From assembly GCA_013368325.1 (NCBI GenBank), contig JAACJK010000061.1, positions 186,001 to 250,000 on the forward strand: DNA of 64,000 bases. The letters are read 5' to 3'. Positions 1 to 11,500 of this stretch are shown here, in pieces (positions within the stretch are counted from its first letter, which is position 1; every line of letters begins with the position of its first letter). The stretch is from Ephemerocybe angulata. Taxonomy: Eukaryota; Basidiomycota; Agaricomycetes; Agaricales; Psathyrellaceae. Position numbers and translations under genes: made by a program. A model generated the notes under the pieces. It had not been told where the DNA came from, ran no database searches, and saw nothing but the letters and a program-made list of their open reading frames with translations.

Positions 1-2879
1 GGGTCAAGTGGAATGGATGTGGAAATGACATCGTTGAGGTACTGAATAACACGAGCGCGAAATACGGAGTCTTCAGCTATACGTGATTTCAATTCATCAG
101 GATCAGGGGCACCCCGCAGCCATACGAACATGTGACAGTGCAGAGATCCTCGACCCTGGGCTTCAACCATACCGTAATAACCACTAACACTGCCCAAGAC
201 TCCAAAATCATCCCAAGAATCAATAGACTTGAAATTCAGAAGAGCCGCGATGAAGGCTCGCATGTATTTTTCGAAGAATGTAACCCCAAGGGTAGGATTG
301 CGAGATATAAGGCAGGATTGACTGTAGTACCTTGGAACATCTGTGTCAGGGAGATTATCAATATCCACATCGCTTCCAGCAAGTACTTTGACCAAAGGAT
401 GGTAGATATCTGCTGGATTGACAGTAATAAAGAAGCTTGGCATACCAAGTTCAATTATTAGCCCTCGTACCTCATTTCGTCTCGTTATTTTGCTGGATGC
501 AGAACCCGGAACATTGGAAGTAATAGCATTGATCTCGTGCATAAGTTTCACCACTCGTCGTTCCTCCTCGGTAGATGGCACAAATTTTCCAGGCTCTTGC
601 ATTTTTTGAGTAACGACATGTACTGTCAGATGCGATAGCTCTCCAAATTCAGTTGCGAAATGCTGAAAGTTGGCACGTTTGACCTTACAAGCAGTCTTGC
701 GCAAGACTTCTCGTCGCTGAATGATGTTAAAGGCTGTAAACAGGAAAGAATAATGCTCTTGAAATCTGCGATCAGCTAGAGAAAAACAATGTCGGACATG
801 TCGGATCAATGATAAGGGAGTTGAACGAGAGGGATGCTCGAAGCCTCCAAGTCCAAAAGGAAAGAGAGTCGGATACATCATGGGGAATAGGGATGGATTG
901 TTAAACTCGTTCACAGGGTCAGGGTCGTGAGGTATTTGGATATGGCCTCCATCTAAATTCTTCACATGTCGTGAAGCTGCAATGCGAAGCTGATTAGGTG
1001 TAGCTGTATCTGCGAGATTGGTGATAATGGTCTTTGAGAACTCAAGAGGTACATGAGTAGGTGGTGGGGGTGCTTCACAATCAAGCTGGGCTTCATTGAC
1101 ATTTGAGATTTGGTCGGCAATATCAGAAGAAGAGGAAGGATCAACATTGTCATACCTGCTGGTCACAACATCGAGGGTGGAGGATGACGCATGAACATTG
1201 ATTTTAACAGGGAGTACGATTTCTTCTTCGGTTATGGAATTCAAAACACCATAATCAATTTCGATATCATGATATAGCGAGTTGTTTGCCTTTAACCACT
1301 CTAGTGCCACTCGCACTCGATGTGGACGGATACAAAGAGGTTTAGCCTTTTTGCGAAGCCATTCATTGGTAGGTTTATATGAGCCAACAAAAACCACAAC
1401 AATTGGATTGGCAAGGTCTTCAAGAGCAGGAGGCAAAGTCGCAGCAACAGCAGAGGGATCCTGAGGATAAATCACAATATTCCCGCGGAAACCCCGTTGT
1501 TGAGTTGGTGAGGCCTGGTCATCATCCGGATTTTCGGTGTCATTGCCCGTGTGTTCACGAAGACGATCTTCACGTAGTTGTATGACCCAGACCTTCGACC
1601 GACAGCGAGCTACCATGGCCTCCTCAACAACAGTAAGATCAAGCAATTCGGGAGGCATGAGTCCAGTATAATTGTGATTTGCTAGGGCAAGTGGCGGGGT
1701 TTTTGCCGTCTTTTGATAGCAGTAACACTCCTTACAAAGGCGGACCATATAGCGGCTAGAGTGATCGAGATACACACCAGAAGGTTCCAAGAGGACGTTG
1801 CGATGTGATAGGAAGGGGCTTTGGTCTCGAAAACAGTGAGGGGAATCAGGGTGGTATTGAGGGTCGACAGGCGAATTTGTTGAGGGTTGTAGGCGAACAT
1901 CAGGCCGCTGGAAACAATCAAAATTCAGGTCATTCGCAGGGATTTCACGACAATTGTCGCGCAAAAAGGATCCAGCACAAGAAGCACAAGCAACGGTTGA
2001 TGCCTGATTGGACGCGGTTAGGTTAAGAAATCGTCTAACGCAGTCATCTTTCAATTCAGTAGATGGCAGATGAGGCCATGTAGTACGCAACTGTTCGAGA
2101 GTTTCGCCAGGAGAAGGGCTGTCGTGTGAATGAGGATTATCATGCCAATGAAGCAATCGAGATCGCAATGAAGAGATATGGCCCTGGAGTAATTTCTGTA
2201 GTACACGCATCCCGCCCTTCGGAGGGTGGGGAATATGCAATACATCGAGTAAATGATGCAAAGAAGAGGTAGGAAAAGAAGTACGCATAACTGTTAGCAA
2301 CCGAACAGTGTTAACAAGGGACGTATAATCATCATTGGCCTGTGGATCTTCGCAGTCAATACCGCTGAGATTTGTCTTAGAAGAAGCTGTCGAGAGAACA
2401 GATGAGAAATGACGACAAGAAGGGTGATCATCATCATCAGATACTCGCGAACAATCCCCCGATAAGAAATGTTGCAACAATAAGTCCTGCAGTTGGTAAC
2501 GAGAGGTGATTAAGACAGAAAATGGGACTCCATGGGACGATGCGAGGTTGCGAAGATAGCCATGACGGATGAGTGTTTGCCGACAACTTGATACTGTCGA
2601 AGAATGTCCACGGTGGTCAAGAGCATGATGATCCATGAGACGACGCAGTTGATCGACATCGTTCGTGAACGGATTCGATAGCAAGCCATGATTACGAGAG
2701 GAACTGAGGAAGACCTCACACTGCGACGATCCCGAAGGATTGTGAATCTGACGTGGTGGAAGAAGGGACGAGGACGGTGTATTGGAGGAGTGGCATTCGG
2801 ATGATAGTGATGGTACAGGGTGAGCGTCCGAGCTCTGAGGTGCCGCGTCCGAGCGTACACCAGCAGTGAATGATGTCGT
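1..2879 (-). pseudogene. Helitron Rep/helicase gene, main part (runs off left edge)
   Basis: On the minus strand one frame is open from the element A junction at 2879 to base 1, about 959 codons, and continues beyond the window. Helitron Rep nicks and joins single-stranded DNA for rolling-circle transposition. Seen: a fungal-type N-terminal region with paired cysteines (CASCAG; LCKECYCYQ, about 1705-1735), then the Helitron_like_N region with YPTLFPFGLGG (about 850-885), RRFQEHYSFLF, and the HUH metal motif HCHMF at 126-140 inside GRGSLHCHMFVWL. The catalytic tyrosines and the helicase domain would lie left of base 1. The 5' part of the gene is at 51510-51929. The two parts join in frame once element A and one TCGT copy are removed. 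Disrupted by insertion; the coding frame itself is undamaged in what is visible. Confidence 0.85.
2876..2879. repeat. Target-site duplication of element A (left, TCGT)
   Basis: TCGT lies directly before the TGAT start of element A and again directly after its end at 51506-51509. Keeping one copy restores the Helitron reading frame. Confidence 0.85.
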
Positions 2880-4237
2880 TGATGCGCCTTCAGCGCGTCT
2901 ACCCACTAAAAATCGCGATTTACCTTAATAAATACGCGATTCCCACTGCATATCATCTATCAAAAGACCTGCACCAATGTAAAGGGGAACAAGAGTCAGA
3001 GCCGAGCCCAGAGCTGCTGACTTAGCCTCTCTGACCTACGCGCGGGACTACGAGAAGTGACGAGTAGCCTCAAGCAGGTAAGACCTACCTTCGCGAGACA
3101 CTTGCTACTTTAAGGAGACACGCGCGGGACAACTATGGGATCGACTTGGCAAGTAACGGACATAGGCAGAGTAGTGCATATCAATGGGAAGCCCCCTACC
3201 CATCCCTTCGTATCTCGCGAGAACACTCTCGCCACACCCAGAGTCGAGAGATCACCGTGACATCAGTAGTCGAGAGGGATTGCACCCGAGCCCCTGATAA
3301 GCGCCGGAGTATAGCTCCCGCGCGACTTGATCTTCGCGAGAGGTGGCACGTCGAGAGGTCGATCACACCTCGAGATGTTCGCAATCAAACCACGTCTCGG
3401 GAAAGTTCTGGGATCGCCATCGGCTGAGGGGAGAACTCAGTACAGGCACCCGCGTGTAACACAGGAGAGGTGGAACCGGCACATCTTAGGCGCCCGCACG
3501 GTCTCCCAGCCCGGGTATCGGAATGATCACCCCCGGGCTCCACTCTATCAGAGGGGAACCACAATCAGAGATAAGAATAGGTCGTCCCACACGAGACGGG
3601 TGGCGCGGCATGTACGAAGAAGTCGGTTGGTGGCAACGGCACAGTCTTGGGTATTTACCCGGGCGCTAATTGGCCTTGAGTTCAACCTCGAGAGGTCTTC
3701 CCTCCTATCTCTATGTTTCACTTGGACTGTTCTGGAATGTATCGCGATCGCATGTGTTTCTCATCTGTTTGTCTTCGAGCTTGTTTGTAAATATTCGGCA
3801 TGTACTTAAGTCTCGCGAGTAGTTTAGAGAAAATCAGTTACCCCCCAGTTTTCATCTTTCAAGTCTCTAAGTCAAAGTCTAAAGTCTAGCCGTCGCGCTA
3901 TCTGTCTGTCTGTCTGTCTGTCTGGTCGTCGTGCCAATTGTCTTTAAGTTTTCTGTTCCTTTTGCGAAGCTCTCGAGCCTAGTGAAAGCCCTCTCGTGGT
4001 AGCGACCTCGTCCTCCCGAGACCCCACCCTCTCATCGAGAACCTATATCACCCCGAAGCGCGGTCGAGTCTAGAACTCCCCTTCAAACTTGCTAGTTGCG
4101 AGTACCTTAGAGTCGACCTAGTCCTCTAGTCCAATACATTACTTTGCCCGCTCTACCTCGAGCGAGTTGCCCCTCAGCTACCCTAGTGTGGTTGTGTGTG
4201 TGTTGTGTGTTGTGTTTGTTGTTTTGGTTAGAGGCGT
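2880..4237 (+). repeat. 5' LTR of element A, first part (split by element B)
   Basis: Matches 50117-51474 of the 3' LTR. The remaining 35 bp (18716-18750) lie on the far side of element B. 1358 + 35 - 4 (the duplicated GCGT) gives 1389 bp, exactly the length of the 3' LTR. It contains a short (TCTG)n run near 3899-3922 and a TG-rich stretch near 4190-4225. The small open frames in it recur in the other LTR copy and have no coding character. Confidence 0.92.
4234..4237. repeat. Target-site duplication of element B (left, GCGT)
   Basis: GCGT precedes element B and recurs at 18716-18719. The uninterrupted 3' LTR of A has a single GCGT at the matching place. Confidence 0.85.
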
Positions 4238-5449
4238 TGATACGACCGTGGACTATTTTCGCGGTTTTACGGTCGTATGTGTAAAGGTCGTAGCACCGAC
4301 TCGAGCACTAAGCACTACACCGCTTACATTGGCCTCCAAGATCAGAACCTGGGATTGAGACAAAAGGGAGCACTTCAGACGCCGCTTGAGTAGGGGGACA
4401 CTGGTGATCACTAGTAAGACGGATTAGTACTGAAACCGCCTCAGGGTGACTGAGCGGTTTGACAAGTCGTGTACGAAAGGTCTTAGAGTCCTGGTGCGAG
4501 CGAAACACTTAGGGCGCCAGCAACAACAACCCCTCCTCGCCACCCAAGGGTACCACACCTGGCAAGTCGGATAACGAGTCAGGCCGTCTGAATTCTCAAA
4601 CAAAGGATCCCCGCTCAATCGAGCAAGGAAAGGCAAGGCAGCGCAGGGATACCAGGCAGCAGGAGCAACGGCACTCGCGGCACTCGGAGTTTTCCGACCG
4701 CGTCGGCAAAACCCGAAACTCGGCACGGGCGGCTTCAGACTTAGACGTTTCACGCGAGGCGGTCTCGTCAGCCCAAGGCTGTCCGACCACACACGGAAAA
4801 AGGGTAACAGGAATAACAGGGGTGAGTCCCTCGAAATGCAAGGGAGCTCCACAACGGAGAGTCCAAGCGCGAGAGGGATAAGCCCGCGTCACTATAAAAG
4901 GAAAACAGGGTCATCAATAACGGAGCGGCATCCTCGGCATGCTGCGCCGCGTCCAACTTGGCGCGAAACCAAGCAACAACCGACTCAAGCCTCGCGACCG
5001 CACGACTTAGCACCCTAGAAAATTGAAGGAAAATCGTAGACGGCGTGACTGTGACCAAGGGGGGTCACACTATAAAAGTAAAACCGCGTAGCACTTAGTT
5101 TCTTCAGCTTGTATACTTCAGATTTAATCTCTCTCTCTCAATCGTACTTTGTGTCTCTTTCATTACGCCGCGTCGGCTTTTGAGGATTCGTGAAACGGAA
5201 ACTGGAACGCTTTGCCTACTGAGTCGAGACATACTACTTCCTCAGTCCGCTTAGTTAAATAGACTTGCCTACGCCTCTCACGAGCGTAGTCTCTTCTTGG
5301 AGTTGGTTTTGTGTGGTGTGTAACCGTCGAGAATTGTACCCTCCGGCCACGCCGCTCTCTTCCAACGAACTCAGCCTTTGTGTTTGTGTGGTTGGTTTTG
5401 GTTGCAAACGATTGTCATCGTTTGTGTCTTTTCTCCGCACTTCGCATCA
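4238..5449 (+). repeat. 5' LTR of element B
   Basis: 1212 bp, TGATACG...GCATCA, same as 17504-18715. It opens with a 9-bp inverted repeat (TACGACCGT 4241-4249, ACGGTCGTA 4269-4277). Two TATAAAAG boxes lie at about 4891 and 5070; the second is well placed for the transcription start of the element. Open frames inside it are identical in both copies and look incidental. Confidence 0.93.
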
Positions 5450-5452
5450 AAT

Positions 5453-5470
5453 TGGAGCCCACCGCGAGGG
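5453..5470 (+). other. Primer-binding site of element B
   Basis: TGGAGCCCACCGCGAGGG starts 3 nt after the LTR. It begins with TGG, complementary to a tRNA CCA end. The same 18 nt follow the 5' LTRs of A and C. Confidence 0.85.
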
Positions 5471-5807
5471 AGGTGAAGAATCGGTTTCACACCTCCTCTC
5501 CAACAAAGTAGAACAGGAAAAGGGGTTGCTTTGAGCAAAAGCAACAAATACCAACACGCCTACTTCAAGCGGGTCGCAACCCGTAGCTACTAGGCAAACT
5601 AGGAACTCTCAGTCAGCTGGTGCGGTCGACGTTAGACAGTATCCTAGCACGAGAAAAGTAAAGGCAGCAAAGAGTCGAAGAGCAGACACTCCAGACTCGA
5701 CAGAACAGGAAACTTTCGAAGAAGCTCTTGAACAATTTGGGAGCCCGCTTACCGAATTATCTTCAGAATCGGAAATAGAATCGGAACTCTTATTACCAAA
5801 GAGAAAA
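5471..5807 (+). other. Leader of element B with AUG-less open gag frame
   Basis: From about 5536 the gag frame is open without any ATG up to 5808 (about 90 codons, S/T/R/E-rich). It could be untranslated leader or a non-AUG extension of Gag. Comparable open, ATG-free stretches occur at the same place in A and C. Confidence 0.5.
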
Positions 5808-7241
5808 ATGGGTGATTCAGACAGCAGCAACTCGGGCAATGCCAGGAGTAGGAAGGATAAGATGCCTAGTCTCTTTTCCACTAACAGGCCTACTTATGAT
5901 CCCGCTTCACCCGCAAGCGCGATCAAGTTCTTGAACGGCGTAGAAGTGGCAGCCAAGGCGGCTGGGATCTTAGAGAAGGACCAGGAAGTGGTAGAGCAAG
6001 CGTTGGCCTACCTAGACTTGGACATTGCTAGAAAATGGGCACAGCTGACGGGAGGACAAGCTCCCTTTAGTTGGGCAAACTGGAGAAAGGCCGTGGAAAG
6101 TACCTTACCCAAGACTGTTCGCTATAAAGGAGGATCCATAGAACGGCTTGAAAAGCTCTGCGCTGCGTTAATCGTCCGTCCTATTGGAAAAGACGAGCGG
6201 CCTGGCTATTACGACTTTATGTTGGGGTTCAAAGCAGAGGCGAAGCCGCTCATCGAAGAGGTGCCGCCGCTGGTTTCGAACCGTGACTTGGTCAAGCGGT
6301 TCTTGGAATGTCTGAAGCCCAGCTTCCGGGAAGTGTTAAGGGAAAGGTTGGAGACCAAAGGGGTTGCCAATGGTCGCACCTTGGAAGATCCTTGGGGAAT
6401 CATAGAAGTCATGGAGCATGCCACTAAACTGGTTGACGCCGCGGCAGATGGACCGTTTGGACTTCTCGCCGAGGAAGAGTCACAAGCTACTTATAAAAGG
6501 TCGAGCCCTAGCGGCAAGATGACAGTAGCCCGTGAAGCCGAAGTCAAGCAGGAAGACTTCTCCTCTCATTTCCAGGATGTCTTCGCAGGCATGGATACTT
6601 TCAAAACGGAAATCCAGAAATTAAGCGCTAAGTTAAGCGCCCTAGAAACAGGAGCGGCTCGCCAGACTTACGTCCAAGCCCAGAAGCCGCCGTATGCACC
6701 TTCAGGAGGGGCGAGCAGTGCGATGAAGCCAGGCATGTATCCAAAGCCGCCTGGAGCTAACTTCTCGTGCTTCTACTGCGGGGTGGCAGGTCATGGCATT
6801 GGCGAGTGCGCAGAAATGGAAAAAGATAGAGCGGCCGGGAAGTTCACTCAACAGATTCCGAGGGGTCCTATCTACGTGAATAATACCCTTGTGCGCTCTC
6901 GTCACCCAGACGGGTCTACTATGAAGCAAAGAGTGGATCAGGCTTGGGCAGGAGGCGCCTCGGTCAATTATCAGGAAGAACACACCCCTTATTACGACGC
7001 CTATGGACAGGAGTGGGACGACGAGTTGGTGACACACGAAGTCTTCCACCAGACTATCGCAGGCATGACCAACCAAATCTTGTCTGCGATGGGAAAGGAG
7101 ACTCCGGCCCCAGCTGCGCCGCCTCCTCCTGAACCAACAGCTCGTGATGTTCTCTTAGCGGTCCAGGATCTGGGCAAGCGGGTTGGTGCCATTGAGCAAT
7201 ACGCGATTAACACGCGCGCCAACCAGGAACGGGATTTTTGA
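5808..7241 (+). CDS. gag: Gag of element B
   Basis: 477 codons from the first ATG, which has a strong context (A at -3, G at +4). Gag forms the particle that packages element RNA. Seen: a capsid-like helical region (about residues 25-230), then a single CCHC zinc knuckle CFYCGVAGHGIGEC (C-x2-C-x4-H-x4-C) near residue 325, then a tail with a proline run near residue 435. It ends GAT TTT TGA. The heptamer GGATTTT (7232-7238) sits in the right phase for a -1 shift into pro, whose frame is open from 7211. Confidence 0.9.
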   Translation: MGDSDSSNSGNARSRKDKMPSLFSTNRPTYDPASPASAIKFLNGVEVAAKAAGILEKDQEVVEQALAYLDLDIARKWAQLTGGQAPFSWANWRKAVESTLPKTVRYKGGSIERLEKLCAALIVRPIGKDERPGYYDFMLGFKAEAKPLIEEVPPLVSNRDLVKRFLECLKPSFREVLRERLETKGVANGRTLEDPWGIIEVMEHATKLVDAAADGPFGLLAEEESQATYKRSSPSGKMTVAREAEVKQEDFSSHFQDVFAGMDTFKTEIQKLSAKLSALETGAARQTYVQAQKPPYAPSGGASSAMKPGMYPKPPGANFSCFYCGVAGHGIGECAEMEKDRAAGKFTQQIPRGPIYVNNTLVRSRHPDGSTMKQRVDQAWAGGASVNYQEEHTPYYDAYGQEWDDELVTHEVFHQTIAGMTNQILSAMGKETPAPAAPPPPEPTARDVLLAVQDLGKRVGAIEQYAINTRANQERDF

Positions 7242-8533
7242 AGAGCTCGAGGAAGGGACACCCGAATCCTCCTCGAGCGAGTGGAAGTAAGCCCCGGGCA
7301 GCTTCAGTAGAAACAGAAACGGAGAGCGAAGATGAAGAAGAGGAAGAGGTAGTCAGAAAAATAGGAAAACCCAAAAACAATACAAAACAGAGGTTGGAAC
7401 CACACGGCTTGGAAATCATCTCGCCGCCTAGGCCGAAGATGTTCCCATATGTCGATGTTCCACCTCTACGGACGCAGCCCGTCCCGGCGGAAAGGAGGGA
7501 GGAAGCGCCTGGCGCGCGACCTGATCCCAAACCGCCTAGGCAGGGAGAAAAAGGGGTACAGCCCAAGCGGACTAGCAGTATAGACAAAGCAAGGGTTGTG
7601 GAGGTGATCAGCGAGGTCTTTAAAATGACTTACCCTGTAACCATCCAGGACCTCTTGTCTTTGTCTCCAGCTGCCCGCACGGCGGCGCAAGAAATCATGA
7701 AGAAAAGGAGACCGGCTGGAGCAAAGTCAGAATCCGAACGAGACGCAGCGCGAAGACTTCAAGCGGCGTTATCAGAGGAACTGATGGAGATCAACTTGAA
7801 CTTAGGTTTGACAGAGGAAGAGGCCGAAAAGGAATTGCTAGGCATATTCCTAGGGGAGACCGGTTCGGAAGACAGTACGGAGGCTACACCAATGGTGGAA
7901 ACTTTTGTGCAGTTGGGACCTGAGGATTTACCTCTCGGAGAGGCGTATCAAGCAGACGGCGTGGAACGCATACCCGATGGGTCACTCATTATCCCCGACC
8001 CGGTTGAAATCTTCCTACAGACCGACGACCCCGCTCGACAGAGGGGCAAGCCCCTGATCACCGCTTCAGAATCACTACCCATTCGCGCTTTCTTTCCCCG
8101 CATCAACAACGCGAAACATGAAGAGGCCATCTTCGATGAAGGCTCTCAAGTGTGTTCGTGCAGTGAGGAGTCAGCATTGAAGTTGGGCATTGGCTGGGAT
8201 CCGGACTTCGTGATTGGACTTCAGTCCTCTAACAAGACCACGGCTTCCTCTCTAGGATTGGCTAGGAACGTGCCCATAGATTGTGGAAACGGAGTGGTAG
8301 CATATGTGCAGCTTCATGTTGTACGCAACGCTGCGTACCGCTTCTTACTAGGAAGGCCGTTCTTGGCGGTCATGAGAGCAGTATCGGCCTGCCACGCAGA
8401 CGGTAGCCATACCATCACGCTGACTGACCCGAACAATGAGCGCAGAATCACTATCCCTTCCTACCCTAGGGGGAAGATTCCTGCGCAGTTCGAGGCTGAA
8501 GCGGGAGAGCATTTTCGGCTCTCGAGGATTTGA
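7238..8533 (+). CDS. pro: Protease of element B (-1 frame relative to Gag)
   Basis: About 431 codons without an ATG at its start; the first codons overlap the gag stop, so it is probably made as a Gag-Pro fusion by -1 frameshifting. An acidic, charged linker precedes the aspartic protease fold: the active-site loop FDEGSQ at about residue 300 and LLGRPF at about residue 371. The usual D-T/S-G loop is D-E-G here. It ends ATT TGA at 8531-8533 and overlaps pol in the next -1 frame. Known family role: cleavage of Gag and Pol. Confidence 0.85.
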   Translation: MKSSRKGHPNPPRASGSKPRAASVETETESEDEEEEEVVRKIGKPKNNTKQRLEPHGLEIISPPRPKMFPYVDVPPLRTQPVPAERREEAPGARPDPKPPRQGEKGVQPKRTSSIDKARVVEVISEVFKMTYPVTIQDLLSLSPAARTAAQEIMKKRRPAGAKSESERDAARRLQAALSEELMEINLNLGLTEEEAEKELLGIFLGETGSEDSTEATPMVETFVQLGPEDLPLGEAYQADGVERIPDGSLIIPDPVEIFLQTDDPARQRGKPLITASESLPIRAFFPRINNAKHEEAIFDEGSQVCSCSEESALKLGIGWDPDFVIGLQSSNKTTASSLGLARNVPIDCGNGVVAYVQLHVVRNAAYRFLLGRPFLAVMRAVSACHADGSHTITLTDPNNERRITIPSYPRGKIPAQFEAEAGEHFRLSRI

Positions 8534-11500
8534 TCGATGATCAAGGAGAGGTCGCACTGTTGGTGGAAATGGACGAGAGCGGCTTCGCGCGCTTCTCAGG
8601 CCTCGCAGTGCCGGGTCAGAAAGAGGGCTTTACAGAAAATGAGTTGAAAACCATATATCTACAACAGGCATTAAAGGAAACAGGTGATCAAAAGGCAAAA
8701 GACGTGTTCGAACAATACCTCCAGACGGGCGCTAAAACAAGCGCCGAGGCACAACCTTCGGGTAATCCGAACAAGGCAGGCGGGGTGAAAGGAGTTTCCA
8801 AAGGAACCAAGTACAAACCGGTTGACAAGAAAGTGAGGCCGGTATATGGAATAGTTCCGGAGGAGTTCCAAGTGGTACGCGAAATTAAGGGAGATCCCTT
8901 AGCAGGGATGCCTGAATTGCCTACGCACCCGCCTGAGTTCACACCCAAGGGGCGGTACACGCAAGAAAGGATGGAGATGTTCGATAAAGCCCATCCAGGG
9001 TTCTGGACGGATGAAGAAAGGAAACTGGCGCATCATCTAATGGCCGAACAAAACGAGGCTTTTGCATGGGAAGAGTCTGAACGGGGCAAGTTCCGCGAGG
9101 ACTTCTTTCCCCCAGTAAAAATCCCGACTGTCCCGCACGAACCCTGGGTCCTGAAGAACATCCCCATCCCTCCTTTCCTCTTCTCACAAATCTGCGATAT
9201 CATCAAAGGCAAAATAGATTCTGGTGTGTATGAACCCTCGTCATCCTCATATAGGAGCCGTTGGTTCTGCGTTCTCAAGAAGGATGGAAAAAGTCTACGC
9301 CTCGTACATTCTTTGGAGCCGCTTAACGCCGTAACCATTGCACACTCAGGCCTCCCACCTCTCACCGAGGAGTTGGCGGCCCGATTTGCAGGGTATGCGT
9401 GCGGCACCACCATGGACTTGTATGTGGGATATGACGAGCGGATTCTGGATGAGCGGTATCGGGACTTGACCACTTTTCAAACACCGTTTGGAGCCATGCG
9501 GCTTGTAACGCTACCCATGGGCTGGACTAACTCTGTACCCATCTTCCACGAAGATGTAACTACTATCCTTCAACCTGAGATCCCGGAGTGGACTGAGCCG
9601 TTTGTAGATGATGTTCCAGTAAGGGGACCGAAGACGCGGTACGAACTGCCAGGAGGCGGCTTCGAAACTATCCCCGAGAATCCTGAGATTCGAAGGTTCG
9701 TTTGGGAACATTTAACAGTGGTCAATAGGATTATACAAAGGATGAAGTATTGCGGGGGTACATTTTCTGGGAAGAAAACGTTCCTGTGTGTGCCGGAATT
9801 CACAGTGGTGGGGCACTTGTGCTCATACGAGGGCAGGAAACCAACTGAGGACCGCGTAGGAGTAATCTCCAGATGGGGTCCTTGTCGCGACGTTTCGGAC
9901 GTCAGAGCATTCCTAGGAACCGTTGGCACGTTCAGGATCTTTATTCCGGGCTATGCCACGCGGGCTAGCGCCATCCAGAAACTCACGAAAAAGGAGATAA
10001 GGTTCGAGTGGGGGCCTGAGCAGGATGCAGCAATGGAGGACTTGAAAACGGCAGTAAGCGAGGCGCCAGTATTAAAACCACTGGATGTCACCTCTGGGAT
10101 GCCAGTCAAGCTCTCAGTAGACACCTCGTACATTGCAGTTGGATGGTACATCAGTCAGCAGGACCCAACTGACCCCAAGAAATGGCATTATGCCAAGTTC
10201 GGGTCGACCCTGCTGAAGCCGCCTGAAGCTAACTACTCTCAGCCCAAGCGAGAACTCTATGGCTTGGTGAGAGCACTCAAGGAAAATGAGTACATGCTCA
10301 TCATGGCCAGGCCGCTCATCGTGGAGACGGATGCGCAATATATCCAGGGGATGCTCAAGAATCCTCAGCTGGGGCCGAATGCCACCATTAACCGTTGGAT
10401 CGAACAGGTTCGGAAGTTCCAGTTTGAGTTACAACATGTGCCAGGGAAGACGTTCGCAGCGGACGGTCTCTCCAGGCGGCGTGCACAGCCAGGCGACCCG
10501 CCTAGAAAGGAGTTCGAGGAAATAATGGACATAGACCCGGACGAACCTATCACATTCTCCAAACCTAACCCTGAGGATCCTGAGCCGCTCGAGTTTGAAG
10601 ACTTCAAGCACCTCATTGATACGAGGGGAGGTTATCTACAGGAGATTTGTGAAGAGGAGGCGTCCGAGGCTTGGGTAGAAACGGGTTTTCATAGTGACGC
10701 CGCTCAGATGGCAGCCATCAATATGTTAGAGGTAAATAGGCGCGCCAGGGACCCACAAGGTCCCACAACTAGCGATATCCTCGTAAACGTAGAGGTGCTG
10801 CCGGAACATTCAGATGAGGGTTACCCTTCTGAATGGAGAACGGCGTCCGCATTACGCATGGATGCTTGGTTACCTATAATTCGTCTCTGGTTCCTGCAGA
10901 AGGACAGGACGCGGATGCCGCGAGGCGTGGAAAAAGGGGAATGGGATAAGTTCAAGCGGGCAGCGCAGCACTTCTTCTTGGGAAAGGACGGTCGACTCTT
11001 CAGGAAAGAAAATGGGTATGGTATGCATCAGTTGGTCGTGGGTTCAGAAAAACGCATGTATATGCTTAAAGCGGCCCACGATGCTATGGGACACCGCGGG
11101 ACCTTCGCTACCAAGGGATTACTATTGAAGCGGGTATGGTGGCCGGAGCTGGATCGGGACGTTGAAAACTACGTTAAAACGTGCCTGCTCTGTCAACAGC
11201 GCCAGAAGCTCCTAGTCAAAATCCCTCCAATTGTGACTGAAACCCCGTCGGTGTTCCAGACGGTGCACATCGATGTCATGCACATGAGCCCGGCCAGTAA
11301 CGGCTGTGGGTACATTGTGCATGGGAGAGACCATTTGACATCCTGGATGGAAGGGAGGCCGCTCCGGAAGGAAAATGCGGCGGCTGTAGGCGCCTGGCTT
11401 TTCGAAGACATTATCTGTCGATGGGGTTGCCTAAGGGAAATTGTCACTGACAACGGGAAGCCCATGATTGCAGCAGTGGAATGGCTCGAGAAGAAGTATG

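Noticed and set aside
2510..2860. Minus-strand 116-codon frame
   Set aside because: It is out of frame with the much longer Helitron frame covering the same bases.
3899..3922. (TCTG)n run as a tandem-repeat feature
   Set aside because: Only about five units, and part of LTR-A in both copies; noted within the LTR entry.
4308..5440. Several open frames on both strands inside LTR-B (and 17574-18706)
   Set aside because: They recur only because the LTR recurs, overlap each other on both strands, and show no domain or consistent codon use.
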